Below, piece by piece: positions 35,763 through 44,261 of a DNA stretch of 64,000 bases. The DNA is taken from assembly GCF_022655055.1 (NCBI RefSeq), contig NZ_CP093384.1, positions 1,860,001 to 1,924,000 on the forward strand. The letters are read 5' to 3'. Origin of the DNA: Vagococcus sp. CY52-2. Its GTDB lineage: Bacteria > Bacillota > Bacilli > Lactobacillales > Vagococcaceae. Under the pieces are notes generated by a model, which had not been told where the DNA came from, ran no database searches, and saw only the letters and a program-made list of their open reading frames with translations. The number at the start of each line of letters is the position of its first letter. Position 1 is the first letter of the stretch. Both the position numbers and the translations under genes were made by a program.

Positions 35763-36569
35763 TTACAAATCAAACTCTTGACTATATTCTTTTCCAAATA
35801 CTTCAATTTGTGTTAACGCTGGAAACGGTGAATCATCCTCATGTTTGATGAGATTTTTTAATGTCACACTCGTCACAGCAGTTGATGGAATGTCAAAGAA
35901 TTGACGATCAAGAGCATTCGTTGTTTCAAGCACATACTCATCTCCTGTCGATAACTCTAAAGTCACACGTGTCCAGTAACTATCATGTGGATAATCTCCA
36001 CGTAACACAAGTGCTACTTTATCAATTAATACTTCACGCGCAAAATCAATGGTAATTTGAGCGTCGACACGTTGATTGATGCCCCATGACTGGTACGGAT
36101 ATGACCCATGATTTTCATTAGCAACTATGCCATCAATCGCATTTCTAGCAAAGAAAGTTGAATCATTTCGTGTTTCAACATTTGCATAGGCATGAGGATA
36201 GCCTTTTGAATCATCTTTCTGATCGTGCGAATTTTTAGCTAAATTTCTGTAGGCGTTAATTTCATCTATTGTCGGTAACCACGCTTTAACAAAATGTCTA
36301 GTTCCTTTAAACACGTTTGGCGAATAAGCTAAACCTAACTTTTCATCTAAAATCACTTGATAGCGCCACGTGGTACCCTCTACATAAATCAAACTAGGCT
36401 CAATTGCTGCATCCATCTGTACCCACACTAGTTGATTTGGCTCACTTAAAGTCAACTCAAAATAATCTCCTAATTGATAGGGATAATTCTTAAAAACTAA
36501 GTACGTCTCACCTTCTCTAGAACGTTCTTGTTTTATTGTTTCTTTATTTTTTAACGATAAAGTTAACAT
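35763..36569 (-). CDS. uncharacterised protein with a C-terminal discoidin-like (galactose-binding-like) domain
   Basis: A 268-residue soluble protein without signal peptide or membrane helix. The N-terminal ~115 residues are beta-rich (ETYLVFKNYPYQLGDYFELT, NQLVWVQMDAAIEPSLIYV) and hold a conserved-looking TWRYQVILDEKLGLAYSPNVF. The C-terminal half resembles F5/8 type C domains: NDSTFFARNAIDGIVANENH, SWGINQRVDAQITIDFAREV and IDKVALVLRGDYPHDSYW. Its position 16 bp after kdgK suggests a cytoplasmic role with uronate-containing sugars. I do not recognise an enzyme motif. It could be a carbohydrate-binding accessory or an unrecognised enzyme. Confidence 0.75.
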   Translation of the reverse strand: MLTLSLKNKETIKQERSREGETYLVFKNYPYQLGDYFELTLSEPNQLVWVQMDAAIEPSLIYVEGTTWRYQVILDEKLGLAYSPNVFKGTRHFVKAWLPTIDEINAYRNLAKNSHDQKDDSKGYPHAYANVETRNDSTFFARNAIDGIVANENHGSYPYQSWGINQRVDAQITIDFAREVLIDKVALVLRGDYPHDSYWTRVTLELSTGDEYVLETTNALDRQFFDIPSTAVTSVTLKNLIKHEDDSPFPALTQIEVFGKEYSQEFDL

Positions 36570-36585
36570 GTTCTCATCCTTTCGA

Positions 36586-37599
36586 TTAACGATTTATTTT
36601 ACTTGAATCACTATTGATAAACTGCTCGACTTCGTCTTTTGAAATATATAGCGAATCTCCTGAATAAGTATGCTTTAATACAGACATACCCGTAGCCAAC
36701 TCTATACTGTGTTGTGGGTCATCTTGTGTGAGTAACCCATGTAACATACCAGAAGAAAATGCATCTCCCCCACCAATTCGGTCAACAATATATGGTATAT
36801 GGAAATTTCTTGATTGATACAGCTGACCATCGTGCCACAAATTACCTTGAAGATAGTTTTCATCAGTTGATACCACGTCACGTGTTGTCGAATAAATCAC
36901 TGAAATATTTGGATACATCTCTTGCATTTTTTGACTATAATAAGTCAATTCATCGACAGTTGAAGCTGCGTTCTCAAGCGGTGTGACACCGAGTAGATTA
37001 ATGGCATCTAATTTACCTGCAGAAAAAATATCAACAAATGGTAAGATTTTTTTATAAACATCTGATGCTTTTTCTAACGACCATAATTTTGCACGATAAT
37101 TGCTGTCAAAAGAAACTGTTACCCCTCGTTCTTTTGCTCGTTTCATCAAATCACATGTTATAGTCACTAGATCCTCACTTAAAGCAGGTGTGATACCAGA
37201 CACATGGAACAAGTCTACTCCGTCAAATATCGTATCATCTGCCCACATCGTTTCTTTTAGTTCTGCTAAACTTGAGTGCTTTCTGTCATATACCACACTT
37301 GTTGCTCTAGGACCTGCTCCTACTTCAACAAAATAAGCACCTAGTCTGTCTCCAGAATAATAAACATCTGAGGTAACCACACCATATTTACGAAAATGCT
37401 GTAATGCTCCTTGACCTAATGGGTTTTTGGGAACCACCGACAAAAGTGACACATCATGAGATAACCCACTTAGACCAATACTCACATTGGCTTCACTGCC
37501 ACCATAATGGAAAAAAAGGCGTGAACTATCTTCTAAGTGTTGACCTTTCTCAGTTGAATAACGAATTAATATTTCACCTAATGTGACAACTTTTCCCAT
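36586..37599 (-). CDS. kdgK: 2-keto-3-deoxygluconate kinase (PfkB family)
   Basis: A 337-residue sugar kinase that converts 2-keto-3-deoxygluconate to KDPG. PfkB features are GGSEANVSIGLSGLSHDVSL at the N-terminus and DRIGGGDAFSSGMLHGLL with the catalytic aspartate at about residue 275. It starts 1 bp before the end spacing of eda and is directly followed by the discoidin-like gene, so it belongs to the MFS-eda-kdgK operon. Substrate is deduced from neighbours kduI, kduD and eda, which make the full uronate pathway. Confidence 0.92.
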   Translation of the reverse strand: MGKVVTLGEILIRYSTEKGQHLEDSSRLFFHYGGSEANVSIGLSGLSHDVSLLSVVPKNPLGQGALQHFRKYGVVTSDVYYSGDRLGAYFVEVGAGPRATSVVYDRKHSSLAELKETMWADDTIFDGVDLFHVSGITPALSEDLVTITCDLMKRAKERGVTVSFDSNYRAKLWSLEKASDVYKKILPFVDIFSAGKLDAINLLGVTPLENAASTVDELTYYSQKMQEMYPNISVIYSTTRDVVSTDENYLQGNLWHDGQLYQSRNFHIPYIVDRIGGGDAFSSGMLHGLLTQDDPQHSIELATGMSVLKHTYSGDSLYISKDEVEQFINSDSSKINR

Positions 37600-37600
37600 G

Positions 37601-38248
37601 CTAGTTCCCTCTTATTTCATTTAGTTTTTTCACGTAAGTCTGAGCATTCTCAGTCACCACGTCATAATTATCTCCAGTTAATCCTTTAGTTAAATTGCTG
37701 CCAATTCCAACTGCAATCACACCATTATCAAACCATTCTTGCATGTTATCTAAACTCACACCACCAGTTGGCATTAAATTCACATGAGGAAGTGGTCCTT
37801 TCACGTCTTTAATAAAGCGTGGTCCCACAATATCTCCAGGAAACACTTTAATAATATCAACTCCATAAGCTAATGCTGTATTAATTTCAGTAATAGACAT
37901 ACATCCAGGTAAATAAGGTATCTGATACAAATTACATATTTGAGCTACATCGGCATCAAATGATGGACTCACGATAAAATCGGCACCTGATAAAATAGCT
38001 AATCTAGCTGTCGTCACATCTAAAACGGTACCAGCACCAATTACAACCGAATCATCTTCTTTGTATTCTTGTGCTAAGTCTTCAATCACACCACTCGCAT
38101 TTGGTGTCGTATACGCCACTTCAATAGCTTTAATATTACCTGCAACTGTTGCTTTTGAAATATTAACACCATCTTCTTTTGAGTTTCCACGAATCACGGC
38201 TACTAACCCACATTGTTGTAATTTTGATAATACTTGTACTTTTTTCAT
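37601..38248 (-). CDS. eda: 2-keto-3-deoxy-6-phosphogluconate aldolase
   Basis: A 215-residue class I aldolase that splits KDPG into pyruvate and glyceraldehyde-3-phosphate. Motifs include IEVAYTTPNASGVI with the catalytic glutamate, GAGTVLDVTTARLAILSGAD, and IKVFPGDIVGPRFIKD with the Schiff-base lysine. The frame could begin with TTG at 38251, but AGAGGAAA positions the ATG at 38248. That ATG overlaps the MFS stop by one base (TGATG), showing coupling. Confidence 0.94.
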   Translation of the reverse strand: MKKVQVLSKLQQCGLVAVIRGNSKEDGVNISKATVAGNIKAIEVAYTTPNASGVIEDLAQEYKEDDSVVIGAGTVLDVTTARLAILSGADFIVSPSFDADVAQICNLYQIPYLPGCMSITEINTALAYGVDIIKVFPGDIVGPRFIKDVKGPLPHVNLMPTGGVSLDNMQEWFDNGVIAVGIGSNLTKGLTGDNYDVVTENAQTYVKKLNEIRGN

Positions 38249-39435
38249 CAAATTTCCTCTTTTCTTTGATTAACAAATTGGTACCAAAAGACACCTAATA
38301 ACATCATAAAAATGGCCAATATAATGGCTACCATGCCCCAGAATATGGTAAATGTTTGGGCAAGATACCCTGTAACGATTGGCATAGTGATACCACCTAA
38401 TCCACCAATCACTAATATCCAACCTAGTGACATTGGATGTTTTTTAATGGATGAGCCTGCTATTGTCATAGCTGTTGGGTAAATCCCACCCATTGAAATA
38501 CCTAAACCTAATACTGATACTAAAATCATGGTGATACTGTTACTGGCAAGTAATAGCCCATAAAAAATGGCACTACCAATACTAATAAGAGTAATCAATG
38601 TTCCCCGTGACAGGCGACTACCTGAGAAAACACAACCTAATCGACCAATTAAAATTCCTACCCATAATAACGACGAAATCATTTGAGATTGTTGGATAGT
38701 TAATAAATCAGACTGAATAAAATATGTCACCAACCAACCTGTGATAGCAGATTCTGCACACAGATAGAAAAAAATAATGATAATCGTATTCCAAAACAGT
38801 GAATCTTTAAAAAACGTATAATCTTTTTCTTTAGTTGTTTGATCTTTTGCTAAGCTGTCTCCTTCAATTGGCATATTAAAAAACATCATTTGAGAGACTA
38901 CAATCAATCCTATAATTCCGACTAATAACCAACGCCATCCATTTAACCCAAATAACTGACCAAATAGCATCACTAAAAATGGCGATAACAATGCCCCAAT
39001 TGCAAATAAACTATGTAAAAAATTTAATGCTGAAGGGTTACTATCTGTAATATCATTGACCGTCTTATTGTTAAAATTTGAAATACTTCCTCGACTAATT
39101 CCGGTAAAGAAAAAAGCAAATAAAAGTATCCACGGTGTTCCTACACCAATTATTAATAAAAAACCAATAATTACAAAACTACTTAAAAACAAAATCGATT
39201 TTTTCCGGCCATAATACAGCGGTAATATTCCGGCCACAAAACCTGCAATCAAATTTCCAGCCTGATGACTTGATAACAACATCCCACTGACTGTTTCGTT
39301 TACTGAATAAGCGTCACTCAATAACGGTAAAATCGAACCAAATACCATTGAGTACAATCCATTAACAAAAAATATAAAGAAACAACACCATAAAATATAT
39401 TTATCTACTGCATTTAATTGTTTATAAAACGACAT
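38248..39435 (-). CDS. MFS transporter
   Basis: A 395-residue major facilitator protein with 12 hydrophobic helices, including the loop GILPLYYGRKKSILFLSSF between helices 2 and 3, typical of the superfamily. The FucP/sugar-type subgroup is possible. It lies between kduD and eda, so a monosaccharide uronate or ketodeoxyuronate is a reasonable substrate, but this is inference from location. A terminator sits upstream at 39476-39496, so it may have its own weak promoter or depend on readthrough. Confidence 0.85.
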   Translation of the reverse strand: MSFYKQLNAVDKYILWCCFFIFFVNGLYSMVFGSILPLLSDAYSVNETVSGMLLSSHQAGNLIAGFVAGILPLYYGRKKSILFLSSFVIIGFLLIIGVGTPWILLFAFFFTGISRGSISNFNNKTVNDITDSNPSALNFLHSLFAIGALLSPFLVMLFGQLFGLNGWRWLLVGIIGLIVVSQMMFFNMPIEGDSLAKDQTTKEKDYTFFKDSLFWNTIIIIFFYLCAESAITGWLVTYFIQSDLLTIQQSQMISSLLWVGILIGRLGCVFSGSRLSRGTLITLISIGSAIFYGLLLASNSITMILVSVLGLGISMGGIYPTAMTIAGSSIKKHPMSLGWILVIGGLGGITMPIVTGYLAQTFTIFWGMVAIILAIFMMLLGVFWYQFVNQRKEEI

Positions 39436-39475
39436 TTTTTCTACTCTCTACCATCTTTCTATTTAAAATAAAAAA

Positions 39476-39496
39476 GTAGCACGAGAATCGTGCTAC
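39476..39496 (-). terminator. terminator after kduD
   Basis: Perfect 9-bp stem GTAGCACGA (39476-39484) with 39488-39496 and a 3-nt loop, then an AT-rich T run on the minus strand. It separates kduI-kduD from the MFS-eda-kdgK group. Confidence 0.75.
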
Positions 39497-39504
39497 TCGC
39501 GTGA

Positions 39505-40296
39505 TTAAGGTTGTTTTCCTATATACGCTAAAATTCCACCGTCTACATATAAAATGTGTCCGTTAACAAAATCAGATGCTTCAGATGCTAAGAAGACTGC
39601 TGATCCTTGTAAATCTTCAACCGTTCCCCAACGTGCAGCTGGAGTTTTGGCAATAATAAAGTCATTAAATGGATGACCTTCTTCACGTAATGGAGCTGTT
39701 TGAGGTGTTGCAATATAACCAGGGCCAATTCCATTACATTGAATGTTATGTTCACCAAACTCGGCACAGATATTTTTCGTTAACATTTTTAGTCCGCCTT
39801 TAGCGGCTGCATAAGCACTAACTGTTTCACGTCCTAATTCACTCATCATTGAGCAAATGTTAATAATTTTTCCATGACCTTTTTCAATCATGCCCGGTAA
39901 CACAGCTTTCGACATAATAAATGGGCCATTTAAGTCAATATCAATAACTTGTCTAAAGTCTTCTACTGACATATCTAACATTGGCATACGTTTGATGATT
40001 CCAGCATTATTTACTAGGATATCAATTGTTCCAACCTCTTCTTCTATTTGTTTAACTGCTGCATTTACGGCTTGTTCATCTGTTACATCAAACACATAAC
40101 CTTTTGCATCAATTCCTGCTGCTTTATAGTTTTCAGCACCTTGAGCCACTGATTCTTCATTAATACTATTGTAGACAATCGTTGCTCCAGCTTCATGCAA
40201 CGCTTGAGCAATACCAAAGCCAATACCATAAATCCCACCAGTTATTAATGCCACTTTGCCATCTAATCTAAATGAATCCATTGAAAATTTTGTCAT
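39505..40296 (-). CDS. kduD: 2-dehydro-3-deoxy-D-gluconate 5-dehydrogenase (KduD-like SDR)
   Basis: A 263-residue short-chain dehydrogenase that reduces 2,5-diketo-3-deoxygluconate to 2-keto-3-deoxygluconate. The Rossmann motif is ALITGGIYGIGFGIA, NNAG is in DILVNNAGI, and the catalytic Ser-Tyr-Lys is in NICSMMSELGRETVSAYAAAKGG. The C-terminus (GHILYVDGGILAYIGKQP) is typical of KduD. It lies 15 bp after kduI in the same operon. Confidence 0.94.
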   Translation of the reverse strand: MTKFSMDSFRLDGKVALITGGIYGIGFGIAQALHEAGATIVYNSINEESVAQGAENYKAAGIDAKGYVFDVTDEQAVNAAVKQIEEEVGTIDILVNNAGIIKRMPMLDMSVEDFRQVIDIDLNGPFIMSKAVLPGMIEKGHGKIINICSMMSELGRETVSAYAAAKGGLKMLTKNICAEFGEHNIQCNGIGPGYIATPQTAPLREEGHPFNDFIIAKTPAARWGTVEDLQGSAVFLASEASDFVNGHILYVDGGILAYIGKQP

Positions 40297-40311
40297 TTTC
40301 TTACACCCCTA

Positions 40312-41148
40312 TTATTTTAAGTCATCCATAGCGACCATATCCATGTCACCGTATGTGATGTTTTCGCCACACATTGCCCAGATAAATGTATAATCTGCTG
40401 TTCCCACACCTGTATGGATTGACCAACTTGGTGAGATGGTTGCTTGTTCATTTCCCATAACTAAATGTTTTGTTTCATCAGGTTTACCCATAAAATGGAA
40501 AACTTTTGTATCTGGATCCATATCAAAGTATAGGTAAGTTTCCATACGACGCTCATGTGTGTGACATGGCATTGTATTCCATGAAGAACCTTCTGCTAAA
40601 ATAGTGTATCCCATTTGTAATTGACAGCTTTCACAAACGTTTGGATGAATATATTGATAGATTTTACGTTTGTTTAATGTTGTTGATTCACCAGTTTCCA
40701 TCGGTGTGATATTATCAATGCTGATTTTCACATTTGGATAAATTTTATGTGCTGGTACTGACACACAATAGAATTTAGCTGGATTGCTGGCATCATCTGA
40801 TTTGAATTGAATTTGTTTTGTTTCTTTTCCAATATAGTAACCATCTTGTTTCTTCATAGGTTCTTCTGTTCCATTGATAATAATAGAACCAGGTCCACCA
40901 ATATTAATGACACCTAACTCACGACGTTCTAAGAAGTAATCAACACCTAATTCTGTTGATAATTTAATTTCTAATGCTTCATTGGTTGGTGTTACCCCAC
41001 CAAAAATCATACGATCATTATGTGTGTAAGTTAATAATACTTCTCCTGGGACAAATAACTTTTCAACTAAAAATTCATCTCTTAATTGTTCTGTTGAAAA
41101 ATGACGAATCATTTCTGGACTGCTTCCATATCTTGTTTCCATCTTCAT
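40312..41148 (-). CDS. kduI: 5-dehydro-4-deoxy-D-glucuronate isomerase
   Basis: A 278-residue cupin-fold isomerase acting on the 4-deoxy-5-ketouronate released by Ugl. The zinc-binding residues are in NTMPCHTHERRMETYLYFDM (two His and Glu), with a later histidine in SWSIHTGVGTADYTFIWAMCGEN. Length is normal. It is the first gene of kduI-kduD. The ribosome site AAGGGG abuts a palindromic operator at 41164-41198 that matches one upstream of the IclR-family gene at 62.6 kb. Confidence 0.95.
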   Translation of the reverse strand: MKMETRYGSSPEMIRHFSTEQLRDEFLVEKLFVPGEVLLTYTHNDRMIFGGVTPTNEALEIKLSTELGVDYFLERRELGVINIGGPGSIIINGTEEPMKKQDGYYIGKETKQIQFKSDDASNPAKFYCVSVPAHKIYPNVKISIDNITPMETGESTTLNKRKIYQYIHPNVCESCQLQMGYTILAEGSSWNTMPCHTHERRMETYLYFDMDPDTKVFHFMGKPDETKHLVMGNEQATISPSWSIHTGVGTADYTFIWAMCGENITYGDMDMVAMDDLK

Positions 41149-41163
41149 GCCAAATTACCCCTT

Positions 41164-41198
41164 TTCTTATTTGGAAATAATATTTCTTATTAAGAAAT
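41164..41198 (-). promoter_or_regulatory. IclR-type operator upstream of kduI
   Basis: Two adjacent near-palindromes: TTCTTATTTGGAAAT (41164-41178) and ATTTCTTATTAAGAAAT (41182-41198, perfect 17-bp palindrome). They match the 15-bp arms upstream of the IclR-family gene (63354-63391) with one and two mismatches. The site touches the kduI ribosome-binding site, so binding should repress. Confidence 0.75.
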
Positions 41199-41309
41199 CT
41201 ATAACCTGATTATAGCGACTTCACCAAAAAAATGCAACCATTTTCATCAAGAATATGTATTCATGAACTCTTTATGCTAATATAAATCGAAAAAAGATAT
41301 ACAAAATGG

Positions 41310-41525
41310 CTGATTCTTCTGCTTCAACAGATAAACAATGGTACACAAAAGAAAACAGATAAACTTTATAAACAAAGAAAAATTGATATAGAACCAGCCA
41401 TTAGAAATCTGAAGACTAATTTGCCGTTCACTCGTTTCTCTGTTAGAGGAAAAGACAAGGTAGTTAATGAATTAGTTTTTACATTAATGACAATAAACAT
41501 AAGAAAATTAACTAGCTATAGGTAG
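41310..41525 (+). pseudogene. 3' remnant of an IS1182-family transposase
   Basis: Frame KLYKQRKIDIEPAIRNLKTN, then LPFTRFSVRGKDKVVNELVF, then TLMTINIRKLTSYR and stop (41523-41525) is the conserved C-terminus of IS1182-type DDE transposases (RKIDVEP..FLK.NL.FTRFSVRGK pattern). Upstream ASTDKQWYTKENR is interrupted by a stop and frameshift; the rest of the element is gone. Confidence 0.75.
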
Positions 41526-41551
41526 TTGAAAAGTATGAATGAACTCAGAAG

Positions 41552-41677
41552 GGGCTTCCTCAAAAGTATTAGAATAAAAAAAGTCCCATGAAATCCGTTA
41601 ATTACAACGTTGGTTTCATGGGATTTTTATTTTTATAGTTAAGTAATTTTTATTAAAAAGTTACTTTTGAGTTAGCC
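41552..41677. repeat. 126-bp inverted-repeat unit (MITE-like), copy 1
   Basis: Ends GGGCTTCCTCAAAAGT and ACTTTTGAGTTAGCC are inverted repeats around an internal CATGAAA...TTTCATG hairpin with T runs. A second, diverged copy of about the same length lies at 57957-58081 in the opposite orientation. This copy directly follows the IS1182-type fragment, so it may be that element's terminal region mobilised alone. Confidence 0.55.
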
Positions 41678-41688
41678 TATTTCTCAAT

Positions 41689-41778
41689 GGGAGGAAATTG
41701 AAAATCTGCTTAAAACAGCATAGACCATTACACAAAATCAGAATGTGTCTGTCTATTGTTTTAACATTGCAACAGAAT
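41689..41778 (+). mobile_element. terminal fragment of an IS6 (IS1216-like) element
   Basis: Resembles the right end found at 44136-44226: shared GGGA..AAATTGA, TCTGCTTAAA.CAGCATAG, GTCTGTCTA, and a terminal TTAACATTGCAACAGAATC close to the inverse of the IS1216 end GGTTCTGTTGCAAAG. No coding sequence remains. Confidence 0.5.
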
Positions 41779-41903
41779 CGTATAAAGCAAAAAAATCTTT
41801 TAAACTTAGCTAAAAATAAAAAGGGATTTTTTATTTTATAGCATTGATTTGTTTTTAAAACGGTTTTTTATTGTATTTTTTTATAAACGCTGATTATAAA
41901 ATT

Positions 41904-42152
41904 AAGCTAGACAACTAAAAAAAATCATTTGTGATACACTCAAATTGGATTTCCAACCAAAGTGAACAAGGAGAGTGATCACAATGACCTATACACATCT
42001 GACTACAGACGAGCTAGTTTTGATAGATTCTTATTACCATCAAAAGTTGAAATTTAATCAAAACAAACTACTAGGCTATTAATATAGCTAACAGCTTTTG
42101 ACTTCCGTATTTTGATGAAGTAGGTTGACAGATTAACGAGATTTTATCTAGT
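41904..42152 (+). mobile_element. internally deleted IS30-family element
   Basis: The left end AGCTAGACAACTAAAAAA and leader GTGATACACTCAAA precede an ATG encoding MTYTHLTTDELVLIDSYYHQ, the normal IS30-type transposase N-terminus. This breaks off after about 20 residues into LKFNQNKLLGY and stop. The right end ATTTTATCTAG matches the element's other terminus. About 75% of the ~1-kb element is missing. The same left end recurs at 52080-52124 and 58541-58603. Confidence 0.65.
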
Positions 42153-42180
42153 TTTTAGATTTGCAACACATCCATACTAT

Positions 42181-42813
42181 CTATGTTGGATAAGGGAAAA
42201 ATTTTAATTCGCCAGAAACATATTCACCAACAAATATTTGATTAATATTTTTCAATCCAGCCTTATTTACTTCTGAGTTTAGCCAATCTAGATCTTTATG
42301 AATCATTTCAAGTATATCCATATCAGGTTGTCCATCAATAATCACAGGATATCTAGTTGATTCATCACCGTATTCTGTAATTGTTAATTGTCCATTTTGC
42401 TCTATAATTGCTCGTTTAACTTGAGACACGTCACTAATCCCATTTTCTCTCAACTTTAACATCAATTCACGCCCCTGTATTCCCTGCTTCATACATTGAC
42501 CTACATTAATCATCCCATCTTTAATTAGTACTGAGGTCTTTCCATCAACAATTACTTTCATAAAATGAAAATTTTCTTTTAAATATTTAACTATCATAAC
42601 CAGTATTGTCCAAATTAATAAAACAACTAGAAATTGTAGTACTGTAACAGATTCATTATAAATAACGCCTCCTATAATCCCCCCCAATACATAATTTTGA
42701 ATCTGATCCATTGGAGATGATGGAGCTAAGTTACTTTTTCCCATAAGATTAATCTGAAATACAAGACAAATAATGCCTAAAATAAACTTAATAACAATTC
42801 CATTCACATTCAT
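42181..42813 (-). CDS. DUF421 (YetF-like) membrane protein
   Basis: A 210-residue protein with about three N-terminal membrane helices, a DUF421 signature (NLMGKSNLAPSSPMDQIQNYVLGGIIGGVIY), and a C-terminal cytoplasmic domain with VIVDGKTSVLIKDGMINVGQ. YetF-type proteins are conserved in Firmicutes without a defined function. It follows a DUF3290 gene by 14 bp, a pairing seen often in lactobacilli and enterococci. Its 3' end is only 29 bp from the IS30 fragment. Confidence 0.87.
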   Translation of the reverse strand: MNVNGIVIKFILGIICLVFQINLMGKSNLAPSSPMDQIQNYVLGGIIGGVIYNESVTVLQFLVVLLIWTILVMIVKYLKENFHFMKVIVDGKTSVLIKDGMINVGQCMKQGIQGRELMLKLRENGISDVSQVKRAIIEQNGQLTITEYGDESTRYPVIIDGQPDMDILEMIHKDLDWLNSEVNKAGLKNINQIFVGEYVSGELKFFPYPT

Positions 42814-42827
42814 TTATTTTCAACTCC

Positions 42828-43268
42828 CTAATTTTTTTTGATAATTTCTCCGTTTAACAACGTAACTTTTTTCAAACTAAATGCAGACTTATCAGCATTT
42901 AGTTCAACCGAATAATAGGATTCATTCAATTTTATAATCGTGTTATCATTTAATTGATATGAATTTATGTATATATTATCTTTATCAATTTTTTCCTTTT
43001 CTGATAAAACATTAATAAAATTTAGAACTTCAGAAACTTGATGTTTTTGATTTAAGGATTGAGAATAATCCATGTATTGCATACAAGAAATTAATAATAG
43101 TGACAAAAAAGCTATAACTGCTAGATCTCTATACTTTGTTTCAAATCTTTTTTTTAAGAATACAATAATAAGAATAATAAGGCCAAATAGCAAAAACATA
43201 CCTATGTATCGAATAATGTTATTTATACTTACTTGATTTTCAAGAATATCAACACTGTAAAAATCCAT
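42828..43268 (-). CDS. DUF3290 family membrane protein
   Basis: A 146-residue protein with two membrane helices (NIIRYIGMFLLFGLIILIIVF; LAVIAFLSLLLISCMQ) and an extracellular C-terminal domain (QKHQVSEVLNFINVLSEKEK, YYSVELNADKSAFSLKKVTL). This matches DUF3290. It heads a two-gene operon with DUF421, suggesting both form a membrane complex. The function is unknown. Confidence 0.85.
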   Translation of the reverse strand: MDFYSVDILENQVSINNIIRYIGMFLLFGLIILIIVFLKKRFETKYRDLAVIAFLSLLLISCMQYMDYSQSLNQKHQVSEVLNFINVLSEKEKIDKDNIYINSYQLNDNTIIKLNESYYSVELNADKSAFSLKKVTLLNGEIIKKN

Positions 43269-43857
43269 AAAAATTTCCCTCCTTCATAAAATTAACTTAT
43301 TTCTAAAAATTGTTCATGATGCATGGGCACTTATTTTAAAACATAGTCTTTCCACTAATTTATTATCCTCTCAATTCTCTAGTATGCTCTGCACATTTGA
43401 TTCAAGTTGAATCTTTAATAGTTACTTTGATATGAATATTTTTTAAAGGATGATCTATGAATAAAAGCAGTAATAGCAATATCCAAATTCCTTGTACAAC
43501 ATCTGTTAAAATCATTGGTCACTTTTTTACGAAGCATTCTACAAATGAGTTAGCGAACATTCCTCCCAACAATTTAGTTAGTAAAATGGACACGCAGCTA
43601 AGAATGAAAGTAACACACGTCTTTTTTCTTAATATATCCAATTTTAGATTGTAAAACTAGACATTTTACTACCAAAAGACGCAATAAGTTGATGATTGTC
43701 CTTTTATCATTCCTAGTGTGCTATTCTAATCAACATGATATTATTTCCTTTTCCCTACCTACATCCGTTAGTTTAAGTTTAGAATTATATATACCTAAAT
43801 TGTACTAGTAATTTTAAAAACGCCCCTGTCAATACCCCAAAGGCTAGCGAAAAATAT
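43269..43857. other. intergenic region without a supported gene
   Basis: About 590 bp of AT-rich sequence between the DUF3290 gene and an IS6 remnant. A 65-codon plus-strand frame (43457-43654) has no recognisable protein. The minus strand there reads broken, hydrophobic sequence (CVSILLTKLLGGMFANSFVE, GIWILLLLLLFIDH) interrupted by a stop, perhaps a decayed small membrane protein gene. Confidence 0.3.
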
Positions 43858-44226
43858 GGTTATGTTGCAAAGGTTAATGAAGTGTGATTTTTCGATATAA
43901 TGACTTTAACTAAAATGATTGGAGGAACGATGGTGAAATAATATTTTAAGAGAAAACCATACAACTATCAAAATATTATTGAGCCCGTTGACGTATACTG
44001 TCATTTTCCTTTAAATTATCGTGATTGTTCTATTATAATAATGAAGTTAGCCACACAACGATTAAAGAAATTGAGGTTGTTTCGGCACTATATAAAGAAA
44101 GTCGAAGAGAAATTAACCTCTTCGACTTTTCACGTGGGATAAAATTGAGCTCTGCTTAAAGCAGCATAGCCCATTAAACAAATTTGGGATGCGTCTGTCT
44201 AATTTTTTAACTTTGCAACACAAATA
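43858..44226 (+). mobile_element. internally deleted IS6 (IS1216-like) element
   Basis: Ends GGTTATGTTGCAAAGGTTAA and TTTTTAACTTTGCAACACAAA are inverted repeats close to the IS1216 terminus. Inside, a ribosome site GGAGGAACG precedes a ruined transposase start and the text YQNIIEPVDVYCHFPLNY, then a jump to the C-terminal-like TTIKEIEVVSALYKESRREI. A perfect 9-bp stem terminator (GTCGAAGAG, 44101-44126) follows. The element is about 370 bp versus roughly 800 for an intact one. Confidence 0.65.
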
Positions 44227-44261
44227 CTATCAATTTATTGACACTTCTACTTAGCTTTAAT

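Noticed and set aside
43457-43654. 65-codon plus-strand frame
   Set aside because: A ribosome-like AAAGGATGA precedes it, but the protein has no hydrophobic, domain or family feature. It sits in a decayed region flanked by IS remnants.
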